Assembly: GCA_002104895.1 (NCBI GenBank)
Contig: MCFG01000351.1
Span: 1-45,000, forward strand
Direction of reading: 5' to 3'
DNA length: 45,000 nt
DNA from: Anaeromyces robustus
Taxonomy: Eukaryota > Neocallimastigomycota > Neocallimastigomycetes > Neocallimastigales > Neocallimastigaceae
Of this stretch, positions 1 to 10,913 are shown in pieces. Position numbers and translations under genes: made by a program. Below the pieces are notes generated by a model. That model searched no databases. It was not told where the DNA came from and worked only from the letters and a program-made list of their open reading frames with translations. Numbering within the stretch: the stretch's first letter is position 1; every line of letters starts with the position of its first letter.

Positions 1-95
1 TAAATATATATATATATTAATTTATTTTAAATAACATTAAATTAAAAAATAAAGAAAAACTGATTTTTATATATAAATTAGTATTATATATATAA

Positions 96-1746
96 TTATT
101 CAGATTCAGCTAATGTTTCATTACTATCGTTAAGAGATTCAAGAGATGCCTTAATTTCCTTTTCATCTTCTATGTATTTCTTCTTATGATAATTTAATAT
201 CAAATCAAAACAATATTGAATTAAATTATATCTATCATTAGTTTTAAGGAATTTTCTAATTTGTATTGTTAATATCATAATAAGGGTAATTTTTATTATA
301 ACTGAAACAATCTTTTGTCCACTCTTAGATTTAGTAATAGATTGAGCCATAAGATCAATTGGGTATCTTACAATAAATTTATTAGATAACCAAATAGAAA
401 AACATAAAATTGAAACATCAGTTAAAACAGAAACATGACGTTTAGAATTTTCAATAGAATCAATAATTCTTTTGTGATAATTAATTATTGTTTCATTTTC
501 TTTTAATTCTTTCTTATAATCAGTTCTTAATTTGTCTAAAACTTCATTAGTTTTAACGATAGATTGATTAATCTTTTCAATACTTTCTGTTTGGATTTCA
601 ACTTCATCAGATGTTTTAATAACATTCTTTTCCATATTTATTAAATTATTTTCAAGTTCCTTTACTTGAATAATACCTTCCTTTACAAGTTTTTGAATTT
701 CATTCAAATTTTGTTGATTAATTAAAGAAAAGATTTGATTAGTTCTGTGGAGATTTAAATTTCTTTTATTAATTTCTTTTTGAACATAAAAGTTTTCATT
801 AATCAAATCAACAAATTTTTCATAATTCTTTAAAGGTTGGTTTGCTGGGCTATTTGCTGCAAAAGCCTTTTTGAAAATAGCAAAAGAATGAAATGAAGTA
901 GAAGAAAGTATATCATAGATTTGTGAAGTGCTATTATTTGAAGTAATAGCGGATTTTAAAAATGAAATATTACTAGAATTTGTGGCAGGTTTTACAGTAT
1001 TGTCTTTTACTAAATTAAAGGAACTAAGTTGTTGTAATTGTTCAATTACGTTTCTTGTTTCATGAATAAAGCTTTTATACTGATCAAAACTAATACCATT
1101 TGAAGCAAGTGTAGCATTACTAGAAATAATATTATCACAATTTCCTTCATTAAAACTCTTAAGTTGATTTTGAATTGATGTCATCTTATCACGAATGGTA
1201 TTAATTTTATCCAATTCACCTTGTACCAATGCGATTTTTTCATTTTTTGACATTGTTTCATCTTCAGGAGTAATTTCAGGAATATCTATTGCTACAGATT
1301 TGCTATTTACATTTAAATCATAATTCTTGCAAATATTTTGATAAAGATTATTAATACTATCAAAATTAGTTGGATTTGTTTTTGGAACAATTGTATAATT
1401 AGCATTTCTATTGAACTTGTTCGAATACTGAGTTTCTTTAACAATTTGCTTTACACCATTATTTTCTACACGATGATAGTACGATTGCTGAACTTTAGTG
1501 CTACTGTTTGGCAAACGCTTAATTTTATTCATATCATTATTCTTGTAATTTTTCAATGAGTTTATGCTGGTAGAACTTCCACGATTTAAATAATTATTCT
1601 ATAAAAAAAAGTTTAAATAATAAATAAATATTTTTTAATTTTTTATAATTTACATATATATATAATATTATTTTATAAACATTTACATTTATATTAACGA
1701 AGGAGGTACTAGAAGTACCAACTAAATTCTTAATTTCTCTAACCAT
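96..1746 (-). CDS. Unrecognised coiled-coil protein with two C-terminal membrane segments
   Basis: I do not recognise the family. Two exons are supported: 1746-1687 (ATG at 1746, 20 codons, donor GTAAAT) and 1598-96 (acceptor TATAG), joined in phase 0 across an 88-nt intron, giving 520 aa. The long open frame has no ATG at its own upstream edge (the codon at 1556 is TTG), so the upstream exon is needed to supply a start. The N-terminal third is polar and Asn/Ser-rich. Residues about 270-410 are Glu/Lys/Asn-rich with heptad-like spacing, probably coiled coil. Two hydrophobic stretches follow at about 413-437 and 448-467, then a charged tail ending in acidic residues. This suggests a tail-anchored hairpin membrane protein with a coiled coil on one side of an organelle or nuclear membrane; that is inference only. 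There is no signal peptide at the N terminus. Confidence 0.72.
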
Positions 1747-2951
1747 TTCGTATAAATTATATTCTATATAAATAATTTTACTGTGACTTTAATTATTTAA
1801 ATATGTAAAGGATTACGTAAAAATGAAATTATATAATAAATTCTTTGTTTTTTACTTTAAAATATATTATTAATTTAATTTAATTTTATTGTAATAATAT
1901 TAATATAAATTGAAATAGCAGTTATTAATAATATATCTTATAATTAATTCCTTTATTTTAATTTATATTAATTTATTATTTTTAATTAAAAAATTATAAC
2001 ATATTAATAATCAAAATTTTTGCAAGTTTTATACTAGATTAAATTATATATATAAATTTTTGTTAGTATTATAAAAATAATAATATTATAATATATAAAT
2101 AAAATATTAATTAATGAAGAAAAAGTAAATATATTAAAAATCTATCCCTATTAAAATTATCAACTATAAAATAATTTAAATATAAAATGATATATATAAT
2201 TATTTATAAAATACCTTCTATTGCTCTCAAATAAGATTACTGAGACTAAAGAAATATTGAAATATTATTAATAGATTATTTACTTATTAATTATTTATTA
2301 AATAAAGAAATAAATATATTATCAATTTCTATGTTTATTCTTTTAATAAGTATTTATAAAAGATAATATTAAATAATATAAAGAAGAAAGCGATTCGTTA
2401 TAAATAGTAAAAAAAAAAAATAAGCAAATAAATATTTAAAAAAAATAATATAAATAAATATAATATATAAAAATATCTATTTTATTGAATTTTAATATTT
2501 TTTTTTAATTTTTGACAAAAAAAAAAATTTCGTTTCTTATATATATATATAAATATATATATACTTTTTAAAATCTTTTTCTTTTTTTAAAAAACGCTTT
2601 TGAATAAATAAACGCTTATTGTAGTTCTCTTGTTTCTTTTTTAAATTTTTATCAACTTAAAAAAAAAATGGAAATACACTAGCTTTTATATTTACTGTAT
2701 CTAATTAACTTTTTAAGATTATTAAAGTTTTTTTTAATTCATTATTATATATGTAATTTTTATTATTTTATTAAAACAATTTATTTTTATATATATTATT
2801 ATGTATTTATAATATATAATAATATATATAGTAATATTCTAATTTTATTACAAAATTAAAGCTAACCTTTTTATTTTAAATTTTATTAATTATATATATA
2901 ATAAAAATATATTAACAATAATATTGGAAATTAAAAAATTTATATTTTAAT

Positions 2952-3024
2952 ATAAAAATTTTTTGTCATATATTATATAATATTATTATATATTATATTG
3001 TAATATATGACAAATATTTTTTAT
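2952..3024. repeat. Imperfect inverted repeat with 24-nt arms
   Basis: The arm at 2952-2975 is the reverse complement of 3001-3024 with about 2 mismatches in 24, including a perfect core (TTTGTCATATATTA and its complement). The 25-nt loop is itself A/T palindromic. It could be a hairpin, a miniature transposable-element relic, or chance in A/T-rich DNA; the GTCA/TGAC core makes chance less likely. Confidence 0.6.
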
Positions 3025-3281
3025 TATGATAAATAAAATGAATGTTTTATCTAAACAGAAAAAAAAATAAAATTATTATATATAAAAGAATTAAAAAAAT
3101 ATATTTTAATATATTTATATATATATTTATTTATATTTATGATATTTATTTGTATTTATGGATAACAAAAAAGTATTAAAATATATGGGGGGCTAAAATA
3201 AAAATATAGTAATAGTATTTTAAAAATGTTTAAGTAATATCACATGATAAGTCTATAAAAAATATATTATTTATATTTTTT

Positions 3282-3317
3282 GGAATGAATGAATGAATAA
3301 ATAAATAAATAAACAAA

Positions 3318-3404
<87 letters not shown>

Positions 3405-3408
3405 ATAG
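3282..3408. repeat. (AAAT)n microsatellite
   Basis: About 30 units of a tetranucleotide repeat. It begins as GAAT units, has one AAAC interruption near 3313, then is uniform AAAT to 3408. It sits in the intergenic spacer. Confidence 0.9.
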
Positions 3409-3793
3409 GTTGTGTGATATATAATATTCATAATAAATTTTTAAAATAAACTTATTTATTTAAAAAATAAATATAAAAATTATGTAGTACAATATTACTT
3501 TAAATTTCAAAAAAGACATAATTAACCAAATTTATATGATTTGAATTAAGAAATATATTAATGAACATTTTTTTTGTATGTTATTATATCTAGTATATTA
3601 TTTGTATAATATATCACGTATTTATTATTTTATTTATTTATCTTCTTTTTTTTTTTTTATTTTTTGTTTTATATTAATAATAATTTTTTTATTATATTGC
3701 TTCATTTATAATATAAAACCATTATATTTACTTTTTTATTATATTAATTATATAATATTTGATTTTATTGATAATACATATATATATATTTTA

Positions 3794-5734
3794 TTAAACG
3801 TTAATTATGGCTGTAGCGTAACTGACCGAACCATCATTTTTAGAACTTACTCTATTAGACTGTCCATATTTTAAGAACTTAATAGAGGGATATAAATCAG
3901 TTTTTTCAAACATAGATAATAATAATTTAATCCCAGTTCTATAATAATTAATAATTAAATGAATATATTAATATTTAATTAAATATATCTTAATAAATAT
4001 CTAATTTTTAAAATTTCCTTTAGATATTAATTATAATAATTAGATATATTATATAGTAACCTTCCACATATAGTATTATCTGTACGATCCAAATACTCTT
4101 CAAAATCTTTTGAATTTCCACTTTCAATAATTTTCATGGCTTCTCTATCAAGAATTTCTATACGATCTGCTATAATTAATTTTTTGACTTTTGATGATGA
4201 ATCATCTATTGGCGGTAAATAAGTATAATCAAATCTCTCACCCCAATGACAAAAATCACTTGATATAATAAAGAAGGTATCTGGTTGTTCGAGATATGGC
4301 TTAAATAATTCAATATATTTCTTTTCAAGATTAGATGGAACGACACCAAAAATAATTGGAACGATTTTAAATGGTTGACTGTATATAATGTTATTTATAT
4401 AATAATGTTAAATATATTTATTAAGACTATTTTTAATAATAAATATAATAAAGATAATAATTACTTTCCCATAACCCATGAAATAAATGGTAATTCCATT
4501 TCAATACTATGTTCTTGTTCTTCAGCATTTTTTGTCATTTTTGTAAATAACTTTGTTTTTTCAAGTTCTTCGCAAACTATATGAAAATAAAAATATTATT
4601 ATCATAAGTAATATTTTAAAAACTTTTAAAAAATTTTTTATTTATAATATATGAAATAATTTTGTGAAATAATATTCTTTACTTTCGGTATCAACTTCCA
4701 TATCTCCTAAAGGACATTCATATGTTGAGAATTGAGGTAAAGCACATCCTTTATTAATGTATATAAGGTATAAGTAAATAAAACAATGAATATTAAGAAT
4801 AAAAAATATTTTGTTTAATGATTATCTTTATTTATTTACCTTTAATATATACTCTATGTGAGGGACCAAAAATGAAAATTCTTTTACTATAATTAAAAGT
4901 TATATGTTTTATTTATTTAATTAATTTCGTATTATATTTGTAAAAATTTTATATCATATTATATTATATTATATTATATTATATTATATATATTTTATTG
5001 TACATATTATCTGGAGTAATATATTTATATGAATGAGCCATGACTTGCCCACAATATGTATATCCAGCATGTCTTAAATTGATAATTTTATTTTTATAAA
5101 TATATTTAATATTAAAATATTTATATTAAAATTTTATTATATATATCAATTAAATACTGTTAAAAGTTACGGTGCAATAAGTCCTTTTGAGATTTTTTTA
5201 GGTTCTTTTAATAAATTATTTGGTACATTTTTCATCCAATTTTCGATTTGTTCAGAAAGTGCGGATGCTTAATAATAAATACAGTTAAATAAATAATACA
5301 TATAAAACAAGATAAATAAAATAAAATTAGCTTTATTTATTTATTTATTTAATTACAATTTATTTCTTTTAGTATATAATGAAATTAAAATAAAAATGAA
5401 ATTTCTCAAATTTAAAATTTATTTATATTTTATATTTTATTGTAATTTTATTAAAAATAAAAGTTTATATATATAAGACAACAATATTATTAAAAAATAT
5501 ATAAATAAATGATTATAAAAACATTTTATTTTATTTTATTTTATTCAATTTTGAATTATTATATTTTTTATATTTATGAAAATATATACTTTCAAAGTTA
5601 ATTAAAAAGACTTTATTTAAAAAAGAAAAAATAATATATATAATTCAAATAATAATTATAACAAATAAATAAAATTTTATTAACTTACGACTGTCATGAT
5701 ACCAAGAACCTGCATGAATAGCTCTTCTTAACAT
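3794..5734 (-). CDS. MEMO1: MEMO-family protein (MEMO1 homologue)
   Basis: MEMO proteins are related in fold to class III aromatic dioxygenases. Human MEMO1 binds copper/iron and works in redox and motility signalling; a fungal role is not established. Eight exons: 5734-5689, 5267-5171, 5072-5004, 4886-4840, 4748-4683, 4576-4465, 4378-4061 and 3938-3794. All phases agree and give 299 aa (human: 297). The start reads MLRRAIHAGSWY, matching the family's opening HAGSWY. The metal-site residues are all present: H49 in APHAGYTYCG, H81 in FGPSHRV, H190 in SSDFCHWG and C250 in NTICGR. EEQEHSIEMELPF matches the family's EHSIEMHLPY block. The short C-terminal exon ends GSVSYATAIINV, equivalent to human VSYAAGAL. 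It is read toward the left in tandem with LENG8 upstream. Confidence 0.93.
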
Positions 5735-6556
5735 TTTTAATTTTTTTTTATTTTAATTTTTTTAAAAATGTTAAATAAATATAAAATATAAATTATTATA
5801 TAATAAAAGGAAAAAATATTTTAAAAAATAAAATAAATATTATATTAATTTTTTATTATTTTATATATTAATTAATTAATTAAGATAATTATTATATTTT
5901 ATTTTACTGTTACATTAAAATAATATAAAAAAATATTAAATTTTTATTACATTATAAATTATTTATTTAATTAATTAAATAATAATTTATATTTAAAAAA
6001 CAATAATAATAATAATAATTAAAAAAGAACATAAATAATAACAATACATAATTTATTTATCAAAAAAATTTTTTTAATTGTATAGATTAGTTTTATTCAC
6101 ATGAAGTGTTTACAAGTTAACATAAATAAATATAATATACACTAATGTAATTCTATCTAATTTTTATATTTTATTTTTTTTTTTAATTAAAAAATTTTTG
6201 ATTTTAAAAAATGTAAAAATTTATTATTAAAAATATTATTATATAGAAATCATTATTATTTCATATGAATTTCAATAAATAGGTATAATTAATTTAATTT
6301 CTTAATATATGTATATCAAAATTATTTAAAAGAAAATATTACAATTTATTTTATAATATTTTATTTTACTTTTATTTTATAAATACTAAAATAAAACTTT
6401 TATATTAATGGATATACATGCTAAAAAAATAATAATTTATTTTTATATATTTATATTAAATTATATATGATATTTTATTATATTTTTTAAATATTTTATT
6501 CTTGTAATATTTAGGATATATAGAGATATTATTATATATTTAAAGATAATATGACT
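5735..6556. other. Intergenic spacer, no gene seen
   Basis: A/T-only DNA between the MEMO start and the LENG8-like stop. It must contain the MEMO promoter and the LENG8-like 3' end. I see no ORF with coding character and no RNA gene. Confidence 0.65.
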
Positions 6557-7848
6557 TTATATTTGTCCTTTAATATCAATACCTCTTTTAGTAATATCTT
6601 GGTATTTTCTATTGAATATTGAATACGTTGCTTTTCCTGATATTACATATCCTTGACCTTTTTCTTTTTTAATTGGACAATTTAAACTTTTTAATAATTT
6701 TAAACATTCTTCTTCATTATCAAAACCTAATTCTTCTGTAATAAATGTTACATTTAATGATAAATATGCTTTAGTCATAGCCTTTAATGCTTTTATGCGT
6801 TCTCTCTCTACAAAATGATCCATTAAATAGCAAGCCATATTGTGTGGAGGGTTTAAATATAAATAGAAAAATTTATGATAATTTCCATTAGCAACAGCTG
6901 TTCTAACATCAAGTGCATGTTTTATAAATTCATGTTCTTTTTGCTCTGGTGTTAATTCAGATATTAATGTATTTATATCTATTATATAAAATTAAACAAT
7001 TTTTTTTAATTTATTTAATATATATAAAAAAAAATTGGTTAAATATATTTACATCGATAAATATATAAATATATAAATTAATTAAAAATAAATAACTATT
7101 ATGAATATTTTATTAATACAATTTTATTATTCATAAAAATCATTTTTGTAATTTATTAATATTTTAACATTTTATATAGCCTTTGTTACACATAAAATAA
7201 ATTATAATATTTTGTAAAAATATTGTTTATATAAATCTGATTTAAAAAGTAACTATTAAATAACATAATAATTCATCAAAAAAATTTTTTTTCTTTAAAA
7301 AACAATACCTGTTGGATTCAATGTATGAACATAATACAATAAACGATATGCTGTAAATTCCATTTCATGTCCATTAAATCCTAATTTATATAATTGTTTT
7401 AACTGAGATTGACATTGATTATATTCACCCAAATCACCCTATATTATAATAATTAATATTTATAAATAAATGTAATAAAATATACTGTTTGAATTTGTAA
7501 TAAACTTTTTATTATTATTATTATTATTAAATTACCTTTTCTAATGCTATTCTTGCATGAATTTCGTATACTTCGACCGCAAAATCATTTTTAATTCTTT
7601 GAACAGTTAAGTCTTGTCTTAAACTTTTAAATTGATCACATATATAATTATAATTTTGTTCTTCTGTCCATTTTCTTTTTAATAATTCTAATGTCTTATG
7701 TAATACTGGTAAAGGTCTTATTGTAGATGGGTCCGGTGCCTTTTCAATTTATTAAAAAAACAAACAAACAAGCAAGCAAGCAAGCAAGCAAACAAACAAA
7801 CAAACAAATAAATAAATAAATAAATAAATAAATAAATAGATATATAGA

Positions 7849-7904
<56 letters not shown>

Positions 7905-8494
7905 ATGTATTAATTTATTTTAAACTATTTTTTAGTTATAAAAAAATATATATATATATATAAAATAAAAGATAAATTACAGATGTTAATCTTAAATAAT
8001 TCTTTTCTAAATCTTGGCAGGTTCCTACTATTGTATATTGATCCCAATCAACAACATTTGGATTACCATTTTGTTCAATATATCTTTGTTTATCAATTTC
8101 AGCTTTACGATTTAAAAGCTCCTTTTCTTGTCTTTTTTTCATTTCAGCATTATAATCATCGTTGAATCGTTTGGCTCTTCTTTCACGACGTTTTTTTTCC
8201 TCTATTCTTTCTTTTTCAGGTAATTTCATTAACGATTCATCCATTTCAACTGATGACGATAATTGCGAGGAATAAGGCGATGATGATGCTGAAGATGTAT
8301 CTATTAATCTTTTTCTCTTCTTATTAACATTATTTATTTGTAAATTCAAAGATATTGTTGAATTCTCTACAGGTTTTGAAGTTTCCAAACATTTACTTTT
8401 ATGATAATTTTTGTTAATTCAAAAAATGATTTAAATAATAATAATAATAATAAATAATAATAATAATAAATAATAATAAAAATAATAATTATTA

Positions 8495-8525
<31 letters not shown>

Positions 8526-9856
8526 ATATATAGTTAGATATCACTTTTATAAATACTTTGTTAATTACAAATTATATAATAAAATTTATCAATTTAAATT
8601 TACGTTGGTAATCCCATATTTTCCCATTTTACTGTAAATAATACATTTCTTAGTTGTGCATCTGCAATTAATTTTTTCAATTCTTCTTCAAGAACATCTC
8701 TTTTATCTAATGGACAAATCTTAAACATTCTAGTGATATAATCCCTTAAATATATATATTATATATTTTATAATTTATTAATTAATCATTTTTAACTATT
8801 ATTTTATTATTTAATAAATGAAGAACAAAGCATACTTTAATGATTGTGGATATTGAAAATCCTCATTTTTTTTATTATTGTCTTTTTTTGCCATTTCTTC
8901 TTTTTTTATATTACTTTCTGTGTTGTTTGTTGGCGATACAGCAATATAATCTGGTTCTAAGATGTAATATAATTTATTTCATAATAATTATAATTGAATA
9001 TATACTATTATTATTTTATTAATTAATTATTATATTTATAAAAATAATTGTTTTAACTCTTACTAAATGTATCTTGTGTATCTTTTTCTTTATTTATATC
9101 TGTAGTTGAATTAAAATTATATTTTATTTGATTATATGGTTTGGTATTATTTAATGAATTTTGATTTTGATTATTATTTATATTAATTCCAGGAGGATCT
9201 GGTATTTTCTGTGGTAGTGGTGGTGCTTGTTGAGGATATGTAGGTGGTGGTGGAGGTTGTTTATTAAACGGTGGTGGAGGTTGAACAGTTTGATATATAT
9301 TATAATTACTAAATATTAAAAATAAATAAATAAATAATATATATTAATAAAATAGTAAATATAAAAGTAATAACACATTTATTTTAATTCAAAATTTACT
9401 TTTGAGTATAATAATTTTGATATTGATATGGAGGAGGATATGAATAATATGATTGTAAAGGAACTTGTGCAGTTAATGTTGTTCCTGGTGGACTTGGTTG
9501 AGTTGAAAAGTTTGTAACGCCAGGAGGTGGTGGTGTACTTGTATCTATTTTATCTAATTTTCCTTGTTGTGTAATTTGTGTAGAATATGCGTTATATTGT
9601 TGAAAATAAGGATTATATGAATAAAAATTTTGATTTTGATACCTTTAAAAAATATAATAATATTTTAATTATATTTTTAGTAAAAACATTATAAGTGATA
9701 TATATTATTTAATGATATTAAGAACTTTTTGTGAATATATATAGATGAAAAGCACTATAATTCTATAATTTCATTAGTTTAAATGAATAATTAAATATAT
9801 AATTACATATATGGATAATTAGGTGTATTTGTATTTGTTTGTTGGTTTTGTGCCAT
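6557..9856 (-). CDS. LENG8: LENG8/Thp3-like SAC3-family protein
   Basis: This is the SAC3/GANP/THP3-like family. In yeast Thp3 pairs with the PCI protein Csn12 in transcription elongation and splicing; in humans LENG8 pairs with PCID2. Nine exons with consistent phases: 9856-9807, 9642-9400, 9308-9064, 8956-8836, 8744-8604, 8395-7981, 7739-7536, 7438-7309 and 6978-6557, giving 656 aa. Residues 1-180 are Gln/Asn/Pro-rich with proline runs. Residues about 270-380 are a basic, Ser-rich, charged helical linker ([20 protein letters not shown]). The diagnostic core starts near 390 with [16 protein letters not shown] and [13 protein letters not shown], then [20 protein letters not shown] and [20 protein letters not shown]. 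The C-terminal part continues as a helical PCI-like repeat with a winged-helix end. Intron 6 holds a long microsatellite. Confidence 0.93.
7753..7902. repeat. Compound (AAAC)/(AAGC)/(AAAT)n microsatellite in LENG8 intron 6
   Basis: The tract runs AAAC units, AAGC units (about 5), AAAC again, then AAAT units with a short GATA interruption near 7840. It fills most of the intron between 7740 and 7980. The AAGC block is unusual in this window for containing G and C. Confidence 0.88.
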
Positions 9857-10803
9857 TTTTAAATATTAAAATATATTTTATCTTTAATAATTTAAATAAA
9901 ATTCTTCATATTATTATGTAATCTTGAAATTATTTTTTTTTCTTTTTTTTTTTTTATTTTATTTATTTATTTATTTATTATAATTTCCTTTTCCTTTTCC
10001 TTTTCCTTATTTCTTTCCCTTTTTATTATATTTTTCCTTTTCCTTATTTCTTTCCCTTTTTATTGTATTTTATTAGGTTTTTAAATTATTATTTATAAAT
10101 TAATATTGTAAAAATAAAATTCACATATATAATAAAAAATAATATTATACATTAATATTATTTTATATAAAATATATTTATTTTCCTATTATTATTATCA
10201 TTTTTATTATTACAAATATAATATTTCTTTAATCATTACTTTTTTAGTCAATGAATTTTCATATTATAAATATAACAAAAAATACTTATTTATATTAACT
10301 AAATTAACTAAAAACCAAAATTATAATTAAAAAAAATATACAAGTGAAATATATGAAATAGATATAAATATATTAAAAATTATATAAAAATATTATAATA
10401 ATAATTATGTTAATTATGTAAATATTTTAAATGGTAATATAAAAAATATATTTTTATTTATTACTTTAATAAATAAAAAACTATCTACGTTACCTCACAT
10501 TTAAATATATTTAGCTTTTTTTTATTATAATATTCAAGTAAAAAGTTTTTAGTATAATAATAATTATTTAAATAAATTCAACAGATTTTACATTATTGTA
10601 TGTACATTAAATAATCCAATCATATATAATAAATAATTAATATAAATAAAAAATGTAGAATTTTTATTATTCAGTATTTAAAGTATAGATGTTTCTGAAA
10701 ATTAATATAAATCAAAATTATAAAAATATATTTAATAATAATAAAAATAGAAAATAAAAAATAAAAGAATAAAAAAAAATTAAAAATAAGAAATAAAAAA
10801 AAG

Positions 10804-10837
<34 letters not shown>

Positions 10838-10913
10838 AAATAAATAATTAAAAATTAAAAAATTAAAATAAATAAAAAAAATTTCGTAGTTATATTAATA
10901 TATAATATTAGAA
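9857..10913. promoter_or_regulatory. Divergent intergenic region (LENG8-like / GAPN-like)
   Basis: The two start codons face away from each other across about 1.06 kb, so both promoters must lie here. Visible structure: pyrimidine-rich repeats at 9986-10063, and a poly-A/A-rich run at about 10735-10880 just before the GAPN-like start. No defined promoter motif can be assigned. Confidence 0.5.
9986..10063. repeat. Duplicated pyrimidine tract (CCTTTT / TTTCCCTTTTT)
   Basis: A block of TTCCTT units followed by ATTTCTTTCCC is repeated twice (about 9998-10027 and 10034-10063). It lies 130-205 bp upstream of the LENG8-like start. Read in that gene's direction it is a purine tract (GGGAAAG/GGAAAA), and it stands out as one of the few C-rich noncoding stretches. 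Confidence 0.75.

Larger units (their letters stand above)
1747..3793. other. Intergenic, about 2 kb, no gene seen
   Basis: Nearly pure A/T spacer between two minus-strand genes. It holds a hairpin-forming inverted repeat at 2952-3024 and a tetranucleotide microsatellite at 3282-3408. The open frames here are low-complexity hydrophobic artefacts (Ile/Tyr/Phe runs). The promoter of the 96-1746 gene should lie just above 1746, but I cannot define elements. Confidence 0.7.

Noticed and set aside
3578-3874. Plus-strand 98-aa hydrophobic frame
   Set aside because: It is Ile/Tyr/Phe low complexity from A/T DNA and overlaps the last MEMO exon on the other strand.
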